A DNA stretch of 43,241 nucleotides. It comes from Chitinophagaceae bacterium T5-Br10_B2g13. GTDB taxonomy: Bacteria; Bacteroidota; Rhodothermia; Balneolales; Balneolaceae. The notes beneath the pieces are model-generated. The model was not told the DNA's origin. It made no database searches and saw only the letters and a program-made list of their open reading frames with translations. Shown in pieces: positions 9,154 through 17,211 of the stretch. The first letter of the stretch is position 1; each line of letters opens with the position of its first letter. The stretch is from assembly GCA_001564065.1 (NCBI GenBank), contig LKNA01000019.1:1-43241 (forward strand), given 5' to 3'. Both the position numbers and the translations under genes were made by a program.

Positions 9154-10422
9154 ATGGAAATAGAAAACGAAAATGAACGAATTGTAGTAGGCCTCGACAT
9201 TGGCACCACGAAAGTTTGTGCTGTAGTGGCCTCCATTGACGAACAGGACAGAATTCACATTCTGGGTGTTGGTAAAGCCCCGAGTGAAGGTTTGAACCGA
9301 GGTGTGGTAGTCAACATCGACAAAACGGTTCAGGCCATTAAAACCGCTGTAGAGCAGGCTCAGCTCGCATCCGGTATTGAGGTCAATTCCGTGAATGTGG
9401 GTATTGCAGGCGATCACATCCGAAGTATTCGAAGCAAGGGTGTGATTACCATCAACAATAAGGATAAAGAGATTACGGTACAGGATGTGGAGCGTCTGCT
9501 TGAAGACTGCCAGCGCATCATGCTTCCGCCTGATCAGCAAATTCTGCACGTCATTCCCCAGGAGTTTGTGGTTGACGGACAGGACGGAATCAGCGATCCG
9601 GTTGGTATGAGTGGTATCCGCATGGAGGCCGAAGTCCACATAATCACAGGATTGGTTTCCGCAGCAAAAAACCTATACCGATGTGTTGAGCGTGCCGGTT
9701 TTCAGGTGGCTGATATTATCCTTGAACCGCTGGCAAGCTCGTACGCAGTTCTTGACGATGAAGAGAAAGAGGCCGGAGTAGTTTTGGTTGATATCGGCGG
9801 CGGAACAACCGATTTAGCTGTATTTCAGGATAACACCATCCGACACACTGCGGTTATCGCCATTGCAGGTAAGAAAGTGACCGACGACATCCGGGTTGGT
9901 TTGAGCGTTCTCGATGATCAGGCTGAAAAACTGAAGCATCAGCACGGAGAGTGTTTTGTGGATATGATCGAGGAAGATGAGTCGATCACCATTCCCGGCA
10001 TTGCGGGACGGCCACCCAAAGAGATTACAAAAAGCATTCTGGCTAAGATCATTCAGGCCCGAATGGAAGAAATTTTAGAGATCATCGCCATAGAGGTGAA
10101 ACGCAGCGGATATGCTGATTCACTGAGCGCCGGTATTGTACTGAGCGGCGGCGGAGCTCTGATCAAGAACATCTGCCCCCTGGCCAACGAGGTTCTGGGG
10201 ATCGATGCAAAAATCGGGAAACCATTGGGACTCACAGGAGGCCTGATTGAGGAGGTGAACAGCCCGATGTACGCAACCAGCGTAGGCCTTGTGCTTCACG
10301 CTATAAAATCCGGAGGTCCGGAGAACCAGGCTATTGTGCCGTCATCCACAAAAGGTTCAGGTGTGGAGAAAGTGATGAACAGTATCACACAGCGCATGAA
10401 GAGCTGGTTTAGAGAACTCTGA
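9154..10422 (+). CDS. ftsA: Cell division protein FtsA
   Basis: Actin-like ATPase that tethers FtsZ to the inner membrane. The 422-residue protein shows the phosphate-1 loop DIGTTKVCAVV near residue 16, the SHS2/1C subdomain, the phosphate-2 loop VDIGGGTTDLAVF near residue 212, and SGGGALIKNI near residue 330. The C-terminal SITQRMKSWFREL is a plausible amphipathic membrane-targeting helix. It starts 49 bp after ftsQ and is followed 82 bp later by ftsZ, the usual pair. The ribosome-binding site is weak (AGGT about 6 bases before ATG). Confidence 0.97.
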   Translation: MEIENENERIVVGLDIGTTKVCAVVASIDEQDRIHILGVGKAPSEGLNRGVVVNIDKTVQAIKTAVEQAQLASGIEVNSVNVGIAGDHIRSIRSKGVITINNKDKEITVQDVERLLEDCQRIMLPPDQQILHVIPQEFVVDGQDGISDPVGMSGIRMEAEVHIITGLVSAAKNLYRCVERAGFQVADIILEPLASSYAVLDDEEKEAGVVLVDIGGGTTDLAVFQDNTIRHTAVIAIAGKKVTDDIRVGLSVLDDQAEKLKHQHGECFVDMIEEDESITIPGIAGRPPKEITKSILAKIIQARMEEILEIIAIEVKRSGYADSLSAGIVLSGGGALIKNICPLANEVLGIDAKIGKPLGLTGGLIEEVNSPMYATSVGLVLHAIKSGGPENQAIVPSSTKGSGVEKVMNSITQRMKSWFREL

Positions 10423-10493
10423 TCGAAGGATTACATAACAGTGAGAATTAACAACTAGCAATCTACAGACAACACACATTAGCAATCATAAAT

Positions 10494-10499
10494 AAGGAG
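10494..10499 (+). promoter_or_regulatory. Strong Shine-Dalgarno for ftsZ
   Basis: AAGGAG lies five bases before the ftsZ ATG. It stands out because most genes of this window have weak or no clear Shine-Dalgarno sequence; it fits the need for high FtsZ output. Confidence 0.8.
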
Positions 10500-10504
10500 T
10501 AACC

Positions 10505-11839
10505 ATGGAATATAATAACACACGCTTTAGCTTCGACGAGAAAGGTCAGGATAATGCGAAAATTAAAGTCATCGGAGTCGGTGGCGGAGGCGGAAACGCC
10601 ATCAACAATATGATCCGAAAAGGATTGGACAGCGTTGAATATATCGCACTTAATACTGACGCACAGGCACTGAAAAATAACTCGGCCGATGTAGCCATCC
10701 AGGTCGGATCAAATCTTACATCCGGACTTGGAGCAGGTGCACGACCCGAAATTGGACGGGAAGCGGTTGAAGAGAACCGCCATGAAATTGATGAAGCGGT
10801 CGACTCGGCCGATATGATCTTTATCACAGCCGGAATGGGCGGTGGTACAGGAACAGGTGGCGCACCGGTTGTGGCCGGCATCGCCAAACGAAAAGGAATT
10901 TTAACGGTTGGTGTGGTAACAACTCCCTTCCAGGTTGAAGGAAAAGTGCGTATGAAATACGCCCTGGAGGGGATTACCGAATTGAAGAAGAATTGCGATA
11001 CGGTAATCGTAATTCCAAATGAGCGGCTTCTCGATATCTCTGATGAGAACACTTCATTGATGGAAGCCTTCGAGCAGGCTAACCATGTTCTTTATAACGC
11101 AACCCGCGGTATTTCAGACCTTATTTTGATGCCCGGTCTGATCAACCTTGACTTTGCAGACGTTCGCACAACAATGATTGACGGTGGAGCTGCCATCATG
11201 GGATCTGCTACAGCCAGCGGACCGGACAGAGCTGAAATTGCAGCACGTGAAGCGATCAACTCTCCCCTGCTTGACGGAGTGAGTATTCGCGGTGCACGTA
11301 ACGTACTTGTTAACATCTCTGCAGGTGCCAACCTCGGTATGCGGGAAACAACAACGGCAACCAGCATCATCCAGCAAGAGGCCGGAGAAGATGCAGAAAT
11401 CATACTGGGTACAGTACTCGATGACGCCTTCGAAGATGAGCTTCGCGTAACGGTAATCGCCACTGGATTTGAACTGAGCGAAGACAAAACGAAAGCCCGC
11501 GTTGCACCCAGCAAGAACAGCGAACCGAAATTGAAATCCAAAAGTACAAATCTGCCGAAAGCAAGCGACATTGCTCAGCGTCACAGCAGTACTCTGGATG
11601 GACCTTACTACAAAGGTGAAAAGAACCTTAAAAACCTCGACACGCCGGCCATTCACAGGCGAGAGGTAAAACATATGCGTTCGCAGGAGGAAGTTCAGGC
11701 AGACGACGATATGCAGCATCGCGAGTCGATTGAACGCAAAAAAGCGAGCAACGACAATACCAGCGTGTCAAACCGGGATGAGCGCATCGATAAGCGCGAT
11801 ACCGAACAGCCCGCTTTCTTACGAAAAATCATGGATTAA
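10505..11839 (+). CDS. ftsZ: Cell division GTPase FtsZ
   Basis: Tubulin homologue that forms the Z-ring. The 444 residues comprise a short N-terminal tail, the GTPase core with GVGGGGGNAINNM (from about residue 24), the tubulin signature GGGTGTG at 112-118, and the T7-loop region NLDFADVRT. A charged variable linker of about 100 residues follows, ending in the conserved C-terminal peptide PAFLRKIMD (436-444), which in characterised systems binds FtsA. It is the last gene of the division cluster and is followed by a clear terminator. Confidence 0.98.
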   Translation: MEYNNTRFSFDEKGQDNAKIKVIGVGGGGGNAINNMIRKGLDSVEYIALNTDAQALKNNSADVAIQVGSNLTSGLGAGARPEIGREAVEENRHEIDEAVDSADMIFITAGMGGGTGTGGAPVVAGIAKRKGILTVGVVTTPFQVEGKVRMKYALEGITELKKNCDTVIVIPNERLLDISDENTSLMEAFEQANHVLYNATRGISDLILMPGLINLDFADVRTTMIDGGAAIMGSATASGPDRAEIAAREAINSPLLDGVSIRGARNVLVNISAGANLGMRETTTATSIIQQEAGEDAEIILGTVLDDAFEDELRVTVIATGFELSEDKTKARVAPSKNSEPKLKSKSTNLPKASDIAQRHSSTLDGPYYKGEKNLKNLDTPAIHRREVKHMRSQEEVQADDDMQHRESIERKKASNDNTSVSNRDERIDKRDTEQPAFLRKIMD

Positions 11840-11920
11840 TCCGTAATTCCTGAACCGGATTTAAGATTGCTATAAACCATAGATAGGCTTTCTCTGCCTA
11901 TTCTATAGATTGCTAAATCA

Positions 11921-11958
11921 AAAAGGAGTTCCTTTGACCGGGGGCTCCTTTTCTTTTT
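11921..11958 (+). terminator. Intrinsic terminator of the dcw/ftsZ operon
   Basis: AAAAGGAGTTCC (11921-11932) pairs with GGGGCTCCTTTT (11941-11952), 12 pairs including two G-T wobbles, with an 8-base loop and a CTTTTT tail at 11953-11958. A second, imperfect hairpin built on ATAGGC/GCCTAT lies just before it (about 11878-11912). Confidence 0.9.
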
Positions 11959-12029
11959 AATTATACTTGTTCGGTTATATCGTCTATTTTAAGAAAAGAA
12001 AAAAGGTACGTTCACATAAAGTTCAGTCT

Positions 12030-12608
12030 ATGCATAAATGGCTACTGATTGCATCGGTTTTTATTATAACTCCATTTCTTACAGTTTCTCAATCAGATAC
12101 TACTCAGAGCACTAATAATGAGATCTATCCTCAGTTTGATTCTGACTACAGCTACTGCAAACCGGATGAAGATTCTAATTTCTCTCTGATTTATGAAGAT
12201 GAACTCTATTATTACTATACCGGTGAAAAGGTGATCCGGGGATTAATTTATCAGCAAGATTCAAATTCATCCGTCACATTTGATAGCCGTAAAAATCAGG
12301 CCTGTAAGTTTGTGCTTACACAAGGTTTTCAAATAGATCATAAACTCCTTGATAAAGATTTTATGCTTCAAAAAGCTTGGGAGAACGCGCCGGAATGTAC
12401 CCCTGAAAATGGAGAGCCTTACCTTTCAGGCATTTATGCTTTAACCATTACCGGATTTAAAATTTCCAAATCTTACATAGATTACTACGATCCAAAGCGT
12501 ATCCGCAGTCAAATGGAAATGAGCCGTTTTGAGTTCTATGCTGACTACGATGAAGTAGTTGAAGTCATTGCTCCAACTGAAGTAAAGTGCCCGATTGTAT
12601 TGCGGTAA
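12030..12608 (+). CDS. Secreted protein of unknown function
   Basis: Not recognised. The ATG at 12030 gives 192 residues beginning with a clear signal peptide (MHKWLLIASVFIITPFLTVSQS). An in-frame TTG at 11967 would add a basic 21-residue stretch and lies directly after the terminator T-run, so it is less likely. The mature part is acidic and tyrosine-rich (YEDELYYYYTGEK) and has four cysteines (C43, C92, C123, C187), enough for two disulfides in the periplasm. The C-terminal half (YLSGIYALTITGFKIS, SRFEFYADYDEVVEV) looks beta-rich. It is a single gene between the ftsZ terminator and a convergent dehydrogenase 9 bp away. No function is assigned. Confidence 0.75.
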   Translation: MHKWLLIASVFIITPFLTVSQSDTTQSTNNEIYPQFDSDYSYCKPDEDSNFSLIYEDELYYYYTGEKVIRGLIYQQDSNSSVTFDSRKNQACKFVLTQGFQIDHKLLDKDFMLQKAWENAPECTPENGEPYLSGIYALTITGFKISKSYIDYYDPKRIRSQMEMSRFEFYADYDEVVEVIAPTEVKCPIVLR

Positions 12609-12617
12609 ATGCGATCA

Positions 12618-13355
12618 TTAATGCTCATAGATCATTTTACGCGTCATCCCGCCATCAATCACAAGATTCTCCCCGTTGATAAAATCATTCTCAGGATCGG
12701 TTAAAAAGAGACAGGCTCTTGCAATATCTTCCGGTTTGCCCACACGTTTTGATGGGTGCTGTTTGTGGTCGATATCACGCAGTTTATCGTAATCGCCGGT
12801 ATGAATCCACCCCGGACTTATACAGTTCACTGTGATATTATCTACTGAATACGAAACCGCCTGAGAGTGTGTAAGGGCCAGTAGGCCTCCTTTCGATGCA
12901 GCATACGCCTCTGTATACTTTTCGGACATCAAAGCCCGTGTTGAGGCAATATTAACAATGGATCCCTTTTTATTTTTCTTAAGATATGGGGCTGCTTCTC
13001 GAGTAAGGAGAAAACTTGCTCTCAGATTGGTATTTAAAATCTGATCCCACTTTTCAACCGACATTTCATCCGGGCGAATAAACTCTGAAATGCCCGCATT
13101 ATTGATCAATACATCAATTCTCTGATATCTGTTAATGGTCTCCTTTACCAGCTTATGAATCGATTTGGGATCTGAAACGTCGCAGTAAATAAATTGAGCC
13201 TGTCTGCCCTCACTCAAAAGTTCATCCTGCAGTAAATTTCCGTTTTCCGAATCCAGATCAGCAATTACCACATTGTAGTAATTCGTTGCAAATGCCTTCG
13301 CTACGGCTTTACCGATTCCATTTGATGCTCCTGTTACGATAACTGTACGATTCAT
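12618..13355 (-). CDS. Short-chain dehydrogenase/reductase (SDR family)
   Basis: A 245-residue classical SDR with a Rossmann fold. Seen are the cofactor loop TGASNGIG (8-15), Asp33 at the end of the second strand (favouring NAD(H) over NADP(H) in this family), NNAG (86-89), and the catalytic Ser138, Tyr151 and Lys155 (YAASK). The C-terminal GENLVIDGGMT is the usual SDR ending. Substrate cannot be deduced; many relatives act on sugars, polyols or acyl carrier protein substrates. It is a monocistronic gene, convergent with the small secreted protein and downstream of the korB terminator. Confidence 0.9.
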   Translation of the reverse strand: MNRTVIVTGASNGIGKAVAKAFATNYYNVVIADLDSENGNLLQDELLSEGRQAQFIYCDVSDPKSIHKLVKETINRYQRIDVLINNAGISEFIRPDEMSVEKWDQILNTNLRASFLLTREAAPYLKKNKKGSIVNIASTRALMSEKYTEAYAASKGGLLALTHSQAVSYSVDNITVNCISPGWIHTGDYDKLRDIDHKQHPSKRVGKPEDIARACLFLTDPENDFINGENLVIDGGMTRKMIYEH

Positions 13356-13495
13356 AAACTGTAGGTTTTACTTATTGACAAAATAATTGACCGGCTGACT
13401 TTTTATATCTCTGATTTTTATTGCATCAACAAAATAAAGATAAAGTGTTCTTCATGTATATCTACAATTAAACCTATTGTATATCAAAATCCCAT

Positions 13496-13526
13496 AAAAA
13501 AACCCGAGACAGAGATCTGCCCCGGG
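13496..13526 (-). terminator. Intrinsic terminator of the fdx-korA-korB operon
   Basis: On the minus strand CCCGGGGCAG (13526-13517) pairs with CTGTCTCGGG (13512-13503), ten pairs with two G-T wobbles around a 4-base loop, followed by a run of seven T. It lies 52 bp after the korB stop. Confidence 0.92.
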
Positions 13527-13577
13527 CCTGTATGTCCACCCCAAAAAATGAACATGGCATAAACAACAATTATGTAT

Positions 13578-14600
13578 TTATTCTATATCCCAGGTATTAC
13601 CGCTGTTAAACAGGTCACTTACGCTCTTTAATGAAGTGCTTTCGCGTACAGTTGAAATACGGTCATGAACTGTTTTATCAAAGTTGGGTTTATCCACTTT
13701 TCGTATCACACCCATCGATACAGGAAAATCTGGAAGTTCCAATTTTGCTAGGGCCAGCTGCAGTGCTGAATCCGGTTCATGGGCATCGTGCTTCAAGAAC
13801 GTCGTATCGTTTTCATCATACGGTGCTTTTGTAAGCTTCATACCTTCCAGCTTCAGCCCAAACTGCTGATCTTTCCCGAAAACCATCGGTTTCCCATGCT
13901 CCAATACAAGCTGGTTGTCGTCTTTGGTATCTTTACCGGTAATCTGTTCATGAATACCATCGGTAAAAATCACGCAGTTTTGAAGTACCTCTATCACTGA
14001 CGTGCCTTTATGACGATAAGCCTCCATCATCACCTCTTCCATCAGTTTTGGATCCTTATCCGGAACACGTGCAAAGAATGTTGCTCCTGCTCCAATCGCT
14101 ACCTCACCGATGTTGAAGGTGTTTTCATAGTTTCCTTCAGGTGCAGTTTTGGTCTTTGTTCCCGCCGGAGTAGTAGGCGAAGATTGCCCCTTTGTCATTC
14201 CATAAATCTTGTTGTTAAAGATGATAATGTTAAGATCTATGTTTCGCCGGCATGCATGAATGAAGTGATTTCCACCTATAGCCATACAGTCACCGTCACC
14301 GGTGGATACCCAGACATTCAGCTCCGGGTTGGCCAGTTTGGCTCCTGTAGCCACTGCAATGGCACGTCCGTGAATTGAGTGGATTCCGTATGTATCCAGG
14401 TAGTAGGTAATTCGTGAGGAACAGCCTATACCCGATACGCTCAGGAAATTCTCCTTGGCGTGATCCATTTGGGCGAATGTTTTCTGCATATTTGCCAAAA
14501 TCATATAATCACCGCATCCCGGACACCAGCGTACACTCTGATCGCTCGCAAAATCCTTTCGGGTCAATACGTCTTTTTTATCTTTTACGTCAGTCTGCAT
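13578..14600 (-). CDS. korB: 2-oxoacid:ferredoxin oxidoreductase beta subunit (2-oxoglutarate type, KorB)
   Basis: Thiamine-diphosphate and [4Fe-4S] subunit of a 2-oxoacid:ferredoxin oxidoreductase, which oxidatively decarboxylates the 2-oxoacid to its CoA ester and reduces ferredoxin. The 340-residue protein has the cluster cysteines C26 and C29 (WCPGC), C60 (GIGC) and C209 (LQNC), and the TPP motif GDGD (101-104) to NN (129-130), then KIYGMTKGQSSPTT. It starts 2 bp after korA. The substrate is called 2-oxoglutarate by similarity to the two-subunit KorAB type and because a separate pyruvate enzyme is next door; a broader 2-oxoacid range is possible. Confidence 0.92.
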   Translation of the reverse strand: MQTDVKDKKDVLTRKDFASDQSVRWCPGCGDYMILANMQKTFAQMDHAKENFLSVSGIGCSSRITYYLDTYGIHSIHGRAIAVATGAKLANPELNVWVSTGDGDCMAIGGNHFIHACRRNIDLNIIIFNNKIYGMTKGQSSPTTPAGTKTKTAPEGNYENTFNIGEVAIGAGATFFARVPDKDPKLMEEVMMEAYRHKGTSVIEVLQNCVIFTDGIHEQITGKDTKDDNQLVLEHGKPMVFGKDQQFGLKLEGMKLTKAPYDENDTTFLKHDAHEPDSALQLALAKLELPDFPVSMGVIRKVDKPNFDKTVHDRISTVRESTSLKSVSDLFNSGNTWDIE

Positions 14601-14602
14601 AA

Positions 14603-16450
14603 CTAATTGGTTAGGGTATTAATGATTTCAGCTTTCACCTCAGAGGTAAAAAATGGTTGTCCCTGAATCTTGGTGAATTTTCTGTAGTTAAACTGCGGAA
14701 ACTTGGTTTTCAGATAGTTCGCAAACTGTCCGTTGTTTAACTCACACACCAGAACCTGATCGAATCGACTAAAAATCTCTTCGGTATTTTCAGGAAGGGG
14801 ATTGATATAGTTGAAGTGTGTAAACCCAATATTCTCTTCACCCTCCTCCAGCAGTTCCGTTACGGCTGTATTAATTGCACCGTGCGTACTACCCCAGCCA
14901 ACAACCAGCAGTTTTCCTGATTGAGCACCAATCACACGCTGCTTTGGTAATTTTTTAGCTATCCTGGCAATCTTCTCTTCACGAATTTTAGTCATCTTTT
15001 CGTGATTCTCAGGCTCATAAGTCAGATTTCCTGTATCAATCTGTTTCTCCAAACCACCAATGCGGTGCTCAAACCCTTTATCACCCGGTCCTTTCCAGTA
15101 ACGGGTCAAAAATTCGGGATCTCGCATATAGGGCTGCCACTCTTCTGCGCTGCCTTCAAACTCTTTGATTTTAATATCCGGCAGATCACCGTTTTCCGGA
15201 ATTCTCCACGGACTTGTTCCACTGGCCAGATATGTATCAGACAGAAGGATGACCGGTGTTGAATGTTCCATGGCAAGTCTGGCAGCTTCATAGCTGTAGT
15301 TGAAACAGTCATCCGGTGAACTTGCAGCAAGAACAACTAACGGAGCATCACCATGGCGTCCATATAGAGCCTGATTCAGGTCACTCTGCTCTGTTTTTGT
15401 GGGTAAACCTGTAGAAGGCCCTGCACGCTGTACATTCACAATAACAAGCGGAATTTCAGAAATAACCGCTAAACCGATTGCTTCAGATTTGAGTGACAAT
15501 CCCGGTCCTGATGTTGAAGTTATGGATAGGTTACCACTGAAAGAAGCTCCTATCGCCGCACAAACCGCTGCAATTTCATCCTCTGCCTGAAAGACAATGG
15601 CTCCCAAATCTCTTCTGGCTGAAAGTTCGTGCAAAATTTCAGAAGCCGGTGTTATCGGGTAGGAACAGAGTGAAAGTTTTCTGCCACTATTTTCTGATGC
15701 TGCTAAAAATCCCCAGGCAATCGCTGTATTCCCATCAATATTCCGATAAGTACCTTTCTGCATTTTCGCAGGAGGAATGATAATAGACGTACCGATGATC
15801 TCCGTGTTCAGTGCAAAGTTAAAGCCGGCCTCTAAAGCCAGTTTATTGGCCTCTACCAATACCGGTTTTTTGCTGAACTTCTTCTCAATGAATTTGATAA
15901 GATTGTCTAGTGGTCGGCCGAACATGTAAGTAACCAAACCCAAAGTGAACATATTCTTACTTCGAGCCATCGCCTGATTTTCAAGTCCCAGATCTTTTAA
16001 AGCCTCTTTGGTAAGGGATGTGGCGGGTGCTTCAATCACACGGTACTCATCCAGTGAACCATCTTCGAGTGGATTCTCGTCGTAATCTGCTTTCTTCAGA
16101 TTTCGGGAGGTGAAACTGTCTTTATCTGCTACTACAGATCCACCCAGCTTTAAGAACCTTAAATTTGCTTTTAAAGCAGCCGGATTCATTACTACGAGCA
16201 CGTCTACTTCGTCGCCGGGTGTATAAATTTCTGTACCGCCAAACTGAATCTGGAAACTCGAAACACCGCTCACGCTACCCTGCGGAGCACGAATTTCAGC
16301 CGGAAAATCCGGAATGGTTGTAAGGTCGAGACCGGCCTGGCCGGACGCCTGAGAAAACATATCTCCCGTTAGCTGCATACCATCGCCGGAATCACCGGAA
16401 AACCGAACAACCACCTTCTGCATGGTTGGTGTTAATACGTTATTAGCCAT
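14603..16450 (-). CDS. korA: 2-oxoacid:ferredoxin oxidoreductase alpha subunit with fused gamma domain (KorA)
   Basis: The 615-residue protein is a gamma-alpha fusion. The N-terminal gamma domain (about residues 10-190) begins VVRFSGDSGDGMQLTGDMFS and contains FPAEIRAPQGSVSGVSSFQI. The alpha domain (about 220-615) has the pyrimidine-binding segment YPITPASEILHELS, the conserved GPSTGLPTKTEQSDLNQAL stretch and the domain II region (SGKLLVVGWGSTHGAI). With KorB it oxidises a 2-oxoacid, probably 2-oxoglutarate, to the acyl-CoA and passes electrons to ferredoxin. It lies between a ferredoxin gene (49 bp upstream) and korB (2 bp downstream), so the likely electron acceptor is encoded in the same operon. 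Confidence 0.93.
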   Translation of the reverse strand: MANNVLTPTMQKVVVRFSGDSGDGMQLTGDMFSQASGQAGLDLTTIPDFPAEIRAPQGSVSGVSSFQIQFGGTEIYTPGDEVDVLVVMNPAALKANLRFLKLGGSVVADKDSFTSRNLKKADYDENPLEDGSLDEYRVIEAPATSLTKEALKDLGLENQAMARSKNMFTLGLVTYMFGRPLDNLIKFIEKKFSKKPVLVEANKLALEAGFNFALNTEIIGTSIIIPPAKMQKGTYRNIDGNTAIAWGFLAASENSGRKLSLCSYPITPASEILHELSARRDLGAIVFQAEDEIAAVCAAIGASFSGNLSITSTSGPGLSLKSEAIGLAVISEIPLVIVNVQRAGPSTGLPTKTEQSDLNQALYGRHGDAPLVVLAASSPDDCFNYSYEAARLAMEHSTPVILLSDTYLASGTSPWRIPENGDLPDIKIKEFEGSAEEWQPYMRDPEFLTRYWKGPGDKGFEHRIGGLEKQIDTGNLTYEPENHEKMTKIREEKIARIAKKLPKQRVIGAQSGKLLVVGWGSTHGAINTAVTELLEEGEENIGFTHFNYINPLPENTEEIFSRFDQVLVCELNNGQFANYLKTKFPQFNYRKFTKIQGQPFFTSEVKAEIINTLTN

Positions 16451-16499
16451 GTGCCTGAGTGTTAGATTTTAAGTTCGAAGAGAAAACTCTTCATTTCGG

Positions 16500-16850
16500 T
16501 TATCCGTGAAGAAATGATTGTCTTTCAAGCAATACATCTTCACTCTCTTCATGCTCAGGATGGGTAATGATACAGTCTGGTACCGGGCAGAAAGCCACGC
16601 ACTGCTCTTCATCGTGGAAACCTTTACACTCGGTACACTTGTCAGTTACAATAAAATAGAACTCATCTGAAAGCGGTTCCAGCATTTCATCTGCATCCAC
16701 TTCATTTCCGTTTTGAAGGGTAACTGTACCTGAAAGGGAGGTTCCTTCTGCCATGTTCCACTCTGCGCCGGGCTCGTAAATAGCCTGGTTCGGGCATTCC
16801 GGTTCACACGCTCCGCAGTTGATGCAAGTATCTGTTATAAAAAGAGCCAT
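16500..16850 (-). CDS. fdx: 2[4Fe-4S] ferredoxin with central insertion
   Basis: A 116-residue bacterial-type ferredoxin. Cluster ligands are C9, C12, C15 and C19 (CxxCxxCxxxCP) and C72, C75, C84 and C88 (CxxCx8CxxxCP), with an extra Cys93. The long second motif resembles the Allochromatium/YfhL type. Between the two halves there is an insertion of about 40 acidic residues (27-66), so the protein is longer than the roughly 80-residue relatives. It is the first gene of an operon with korA and korB and is the natural electron acceptor for KorAB; it could also feed complex I. A conserved sequence block lies 82-123 bp upstream. Confidence 0.9.
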   Translation of the reverse strand: MALFITDTCINCGACEPECPNQAIYEPGAEWNMAEGTSLSGTVTLQNGNEVDADEMLEPLSDEFYFIVTDKCTECKGFHDEEQCVAFCPVPDCIITHPEHEESEDVLLERQSFLHG

Positions 16851-16931
16851 AATTGTGTCTGTTTAGTTGAAATTTAATTTTTTGGGATTGTTTAAATGCT
16901 CCAATATGAGTCTTAAGCCAATCTTTTTTGA

Positions 16932-16973
16932 TTAATAGATATTTAGACAAAAAACTCTAATTAAAAGTAGTGA
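16932..16973 (-). promoter_or_regulatory. Conserved 42-bp block upstream of fdx-korAB
   Basis: Ungapped alignment with 22965-23006 (upstream of dps) gives 34 of 42 identical bases, with the core TCTAAATATCTA on the minus strand. Both lie in the same orientation, upstream of genes for an iron-sulfur protein or iron storage. Likely a regulator site or a promoter plus operator; the regulator is inferred (Rrf2), not shown. The rest of the 361-bp gap 16851-17211 is AT-rich and holds only this block and the hairpin at 17150-17176. Confidence 0.65.
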
Positions 16974-17149
16974 AATTTAGTTCAGCTTCCAATATCATGG
17001 AGTTGTACCGGGTTAATTTAGATTCACTATAGATTAGGTTCCGGTGCATTCCTTTCATAAAAATTATCCAAACCTGATCAAATAGATCATCTTTTAACAA
17101 GACTTTCGTACTTACCTTTAGTTCGGCATAAGAACCTTGAATGTGACTT

Positions 17150-17176
17150 CCCCTCCTTGAAAAGGAGGGGATTTTT
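17150..17176. repeat. GC-rich hairpin, possible dispersed repeat element or + strand terminator
   Basis: CCCCTCCTT (17150-17158) and AAGGAGGGG (17162-17170) form a perfect 9-bp stem with a GAA loop. On the + strand it is followed by ATTTTT, but no + strand gene precedes it, and on the minus strand no T-run follows. It resembles the C-rich/G-rich intergenic elements at 41062-41120 and 43012-43178. Confidence 0.6.
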
Positions 17177-17211
17177 AAATTCCTTTACGATTATTTTAAA
17201 TCGTACTCATG

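Noticed and set aside
10546..11719. Several minus-strand open frames opposite ftsZ
   Set aside because: Low-complexity Ser/Pro-rich translations caused by the ftsZ codons on the other strand; no independent support.
9119..11919. GATTTAGCAATC upstream of ftsA with its reverse complement after ftsZ
   Set aside because: A 12-base match between two sites in 43 kb is expected by chance many times; no further symmetry was found.
11967..12029. TTG start for the secreted protein
   Set aside because: It adds a basic stretch before a clean signal peptide and begins directly after the ftsZ terminator tail.
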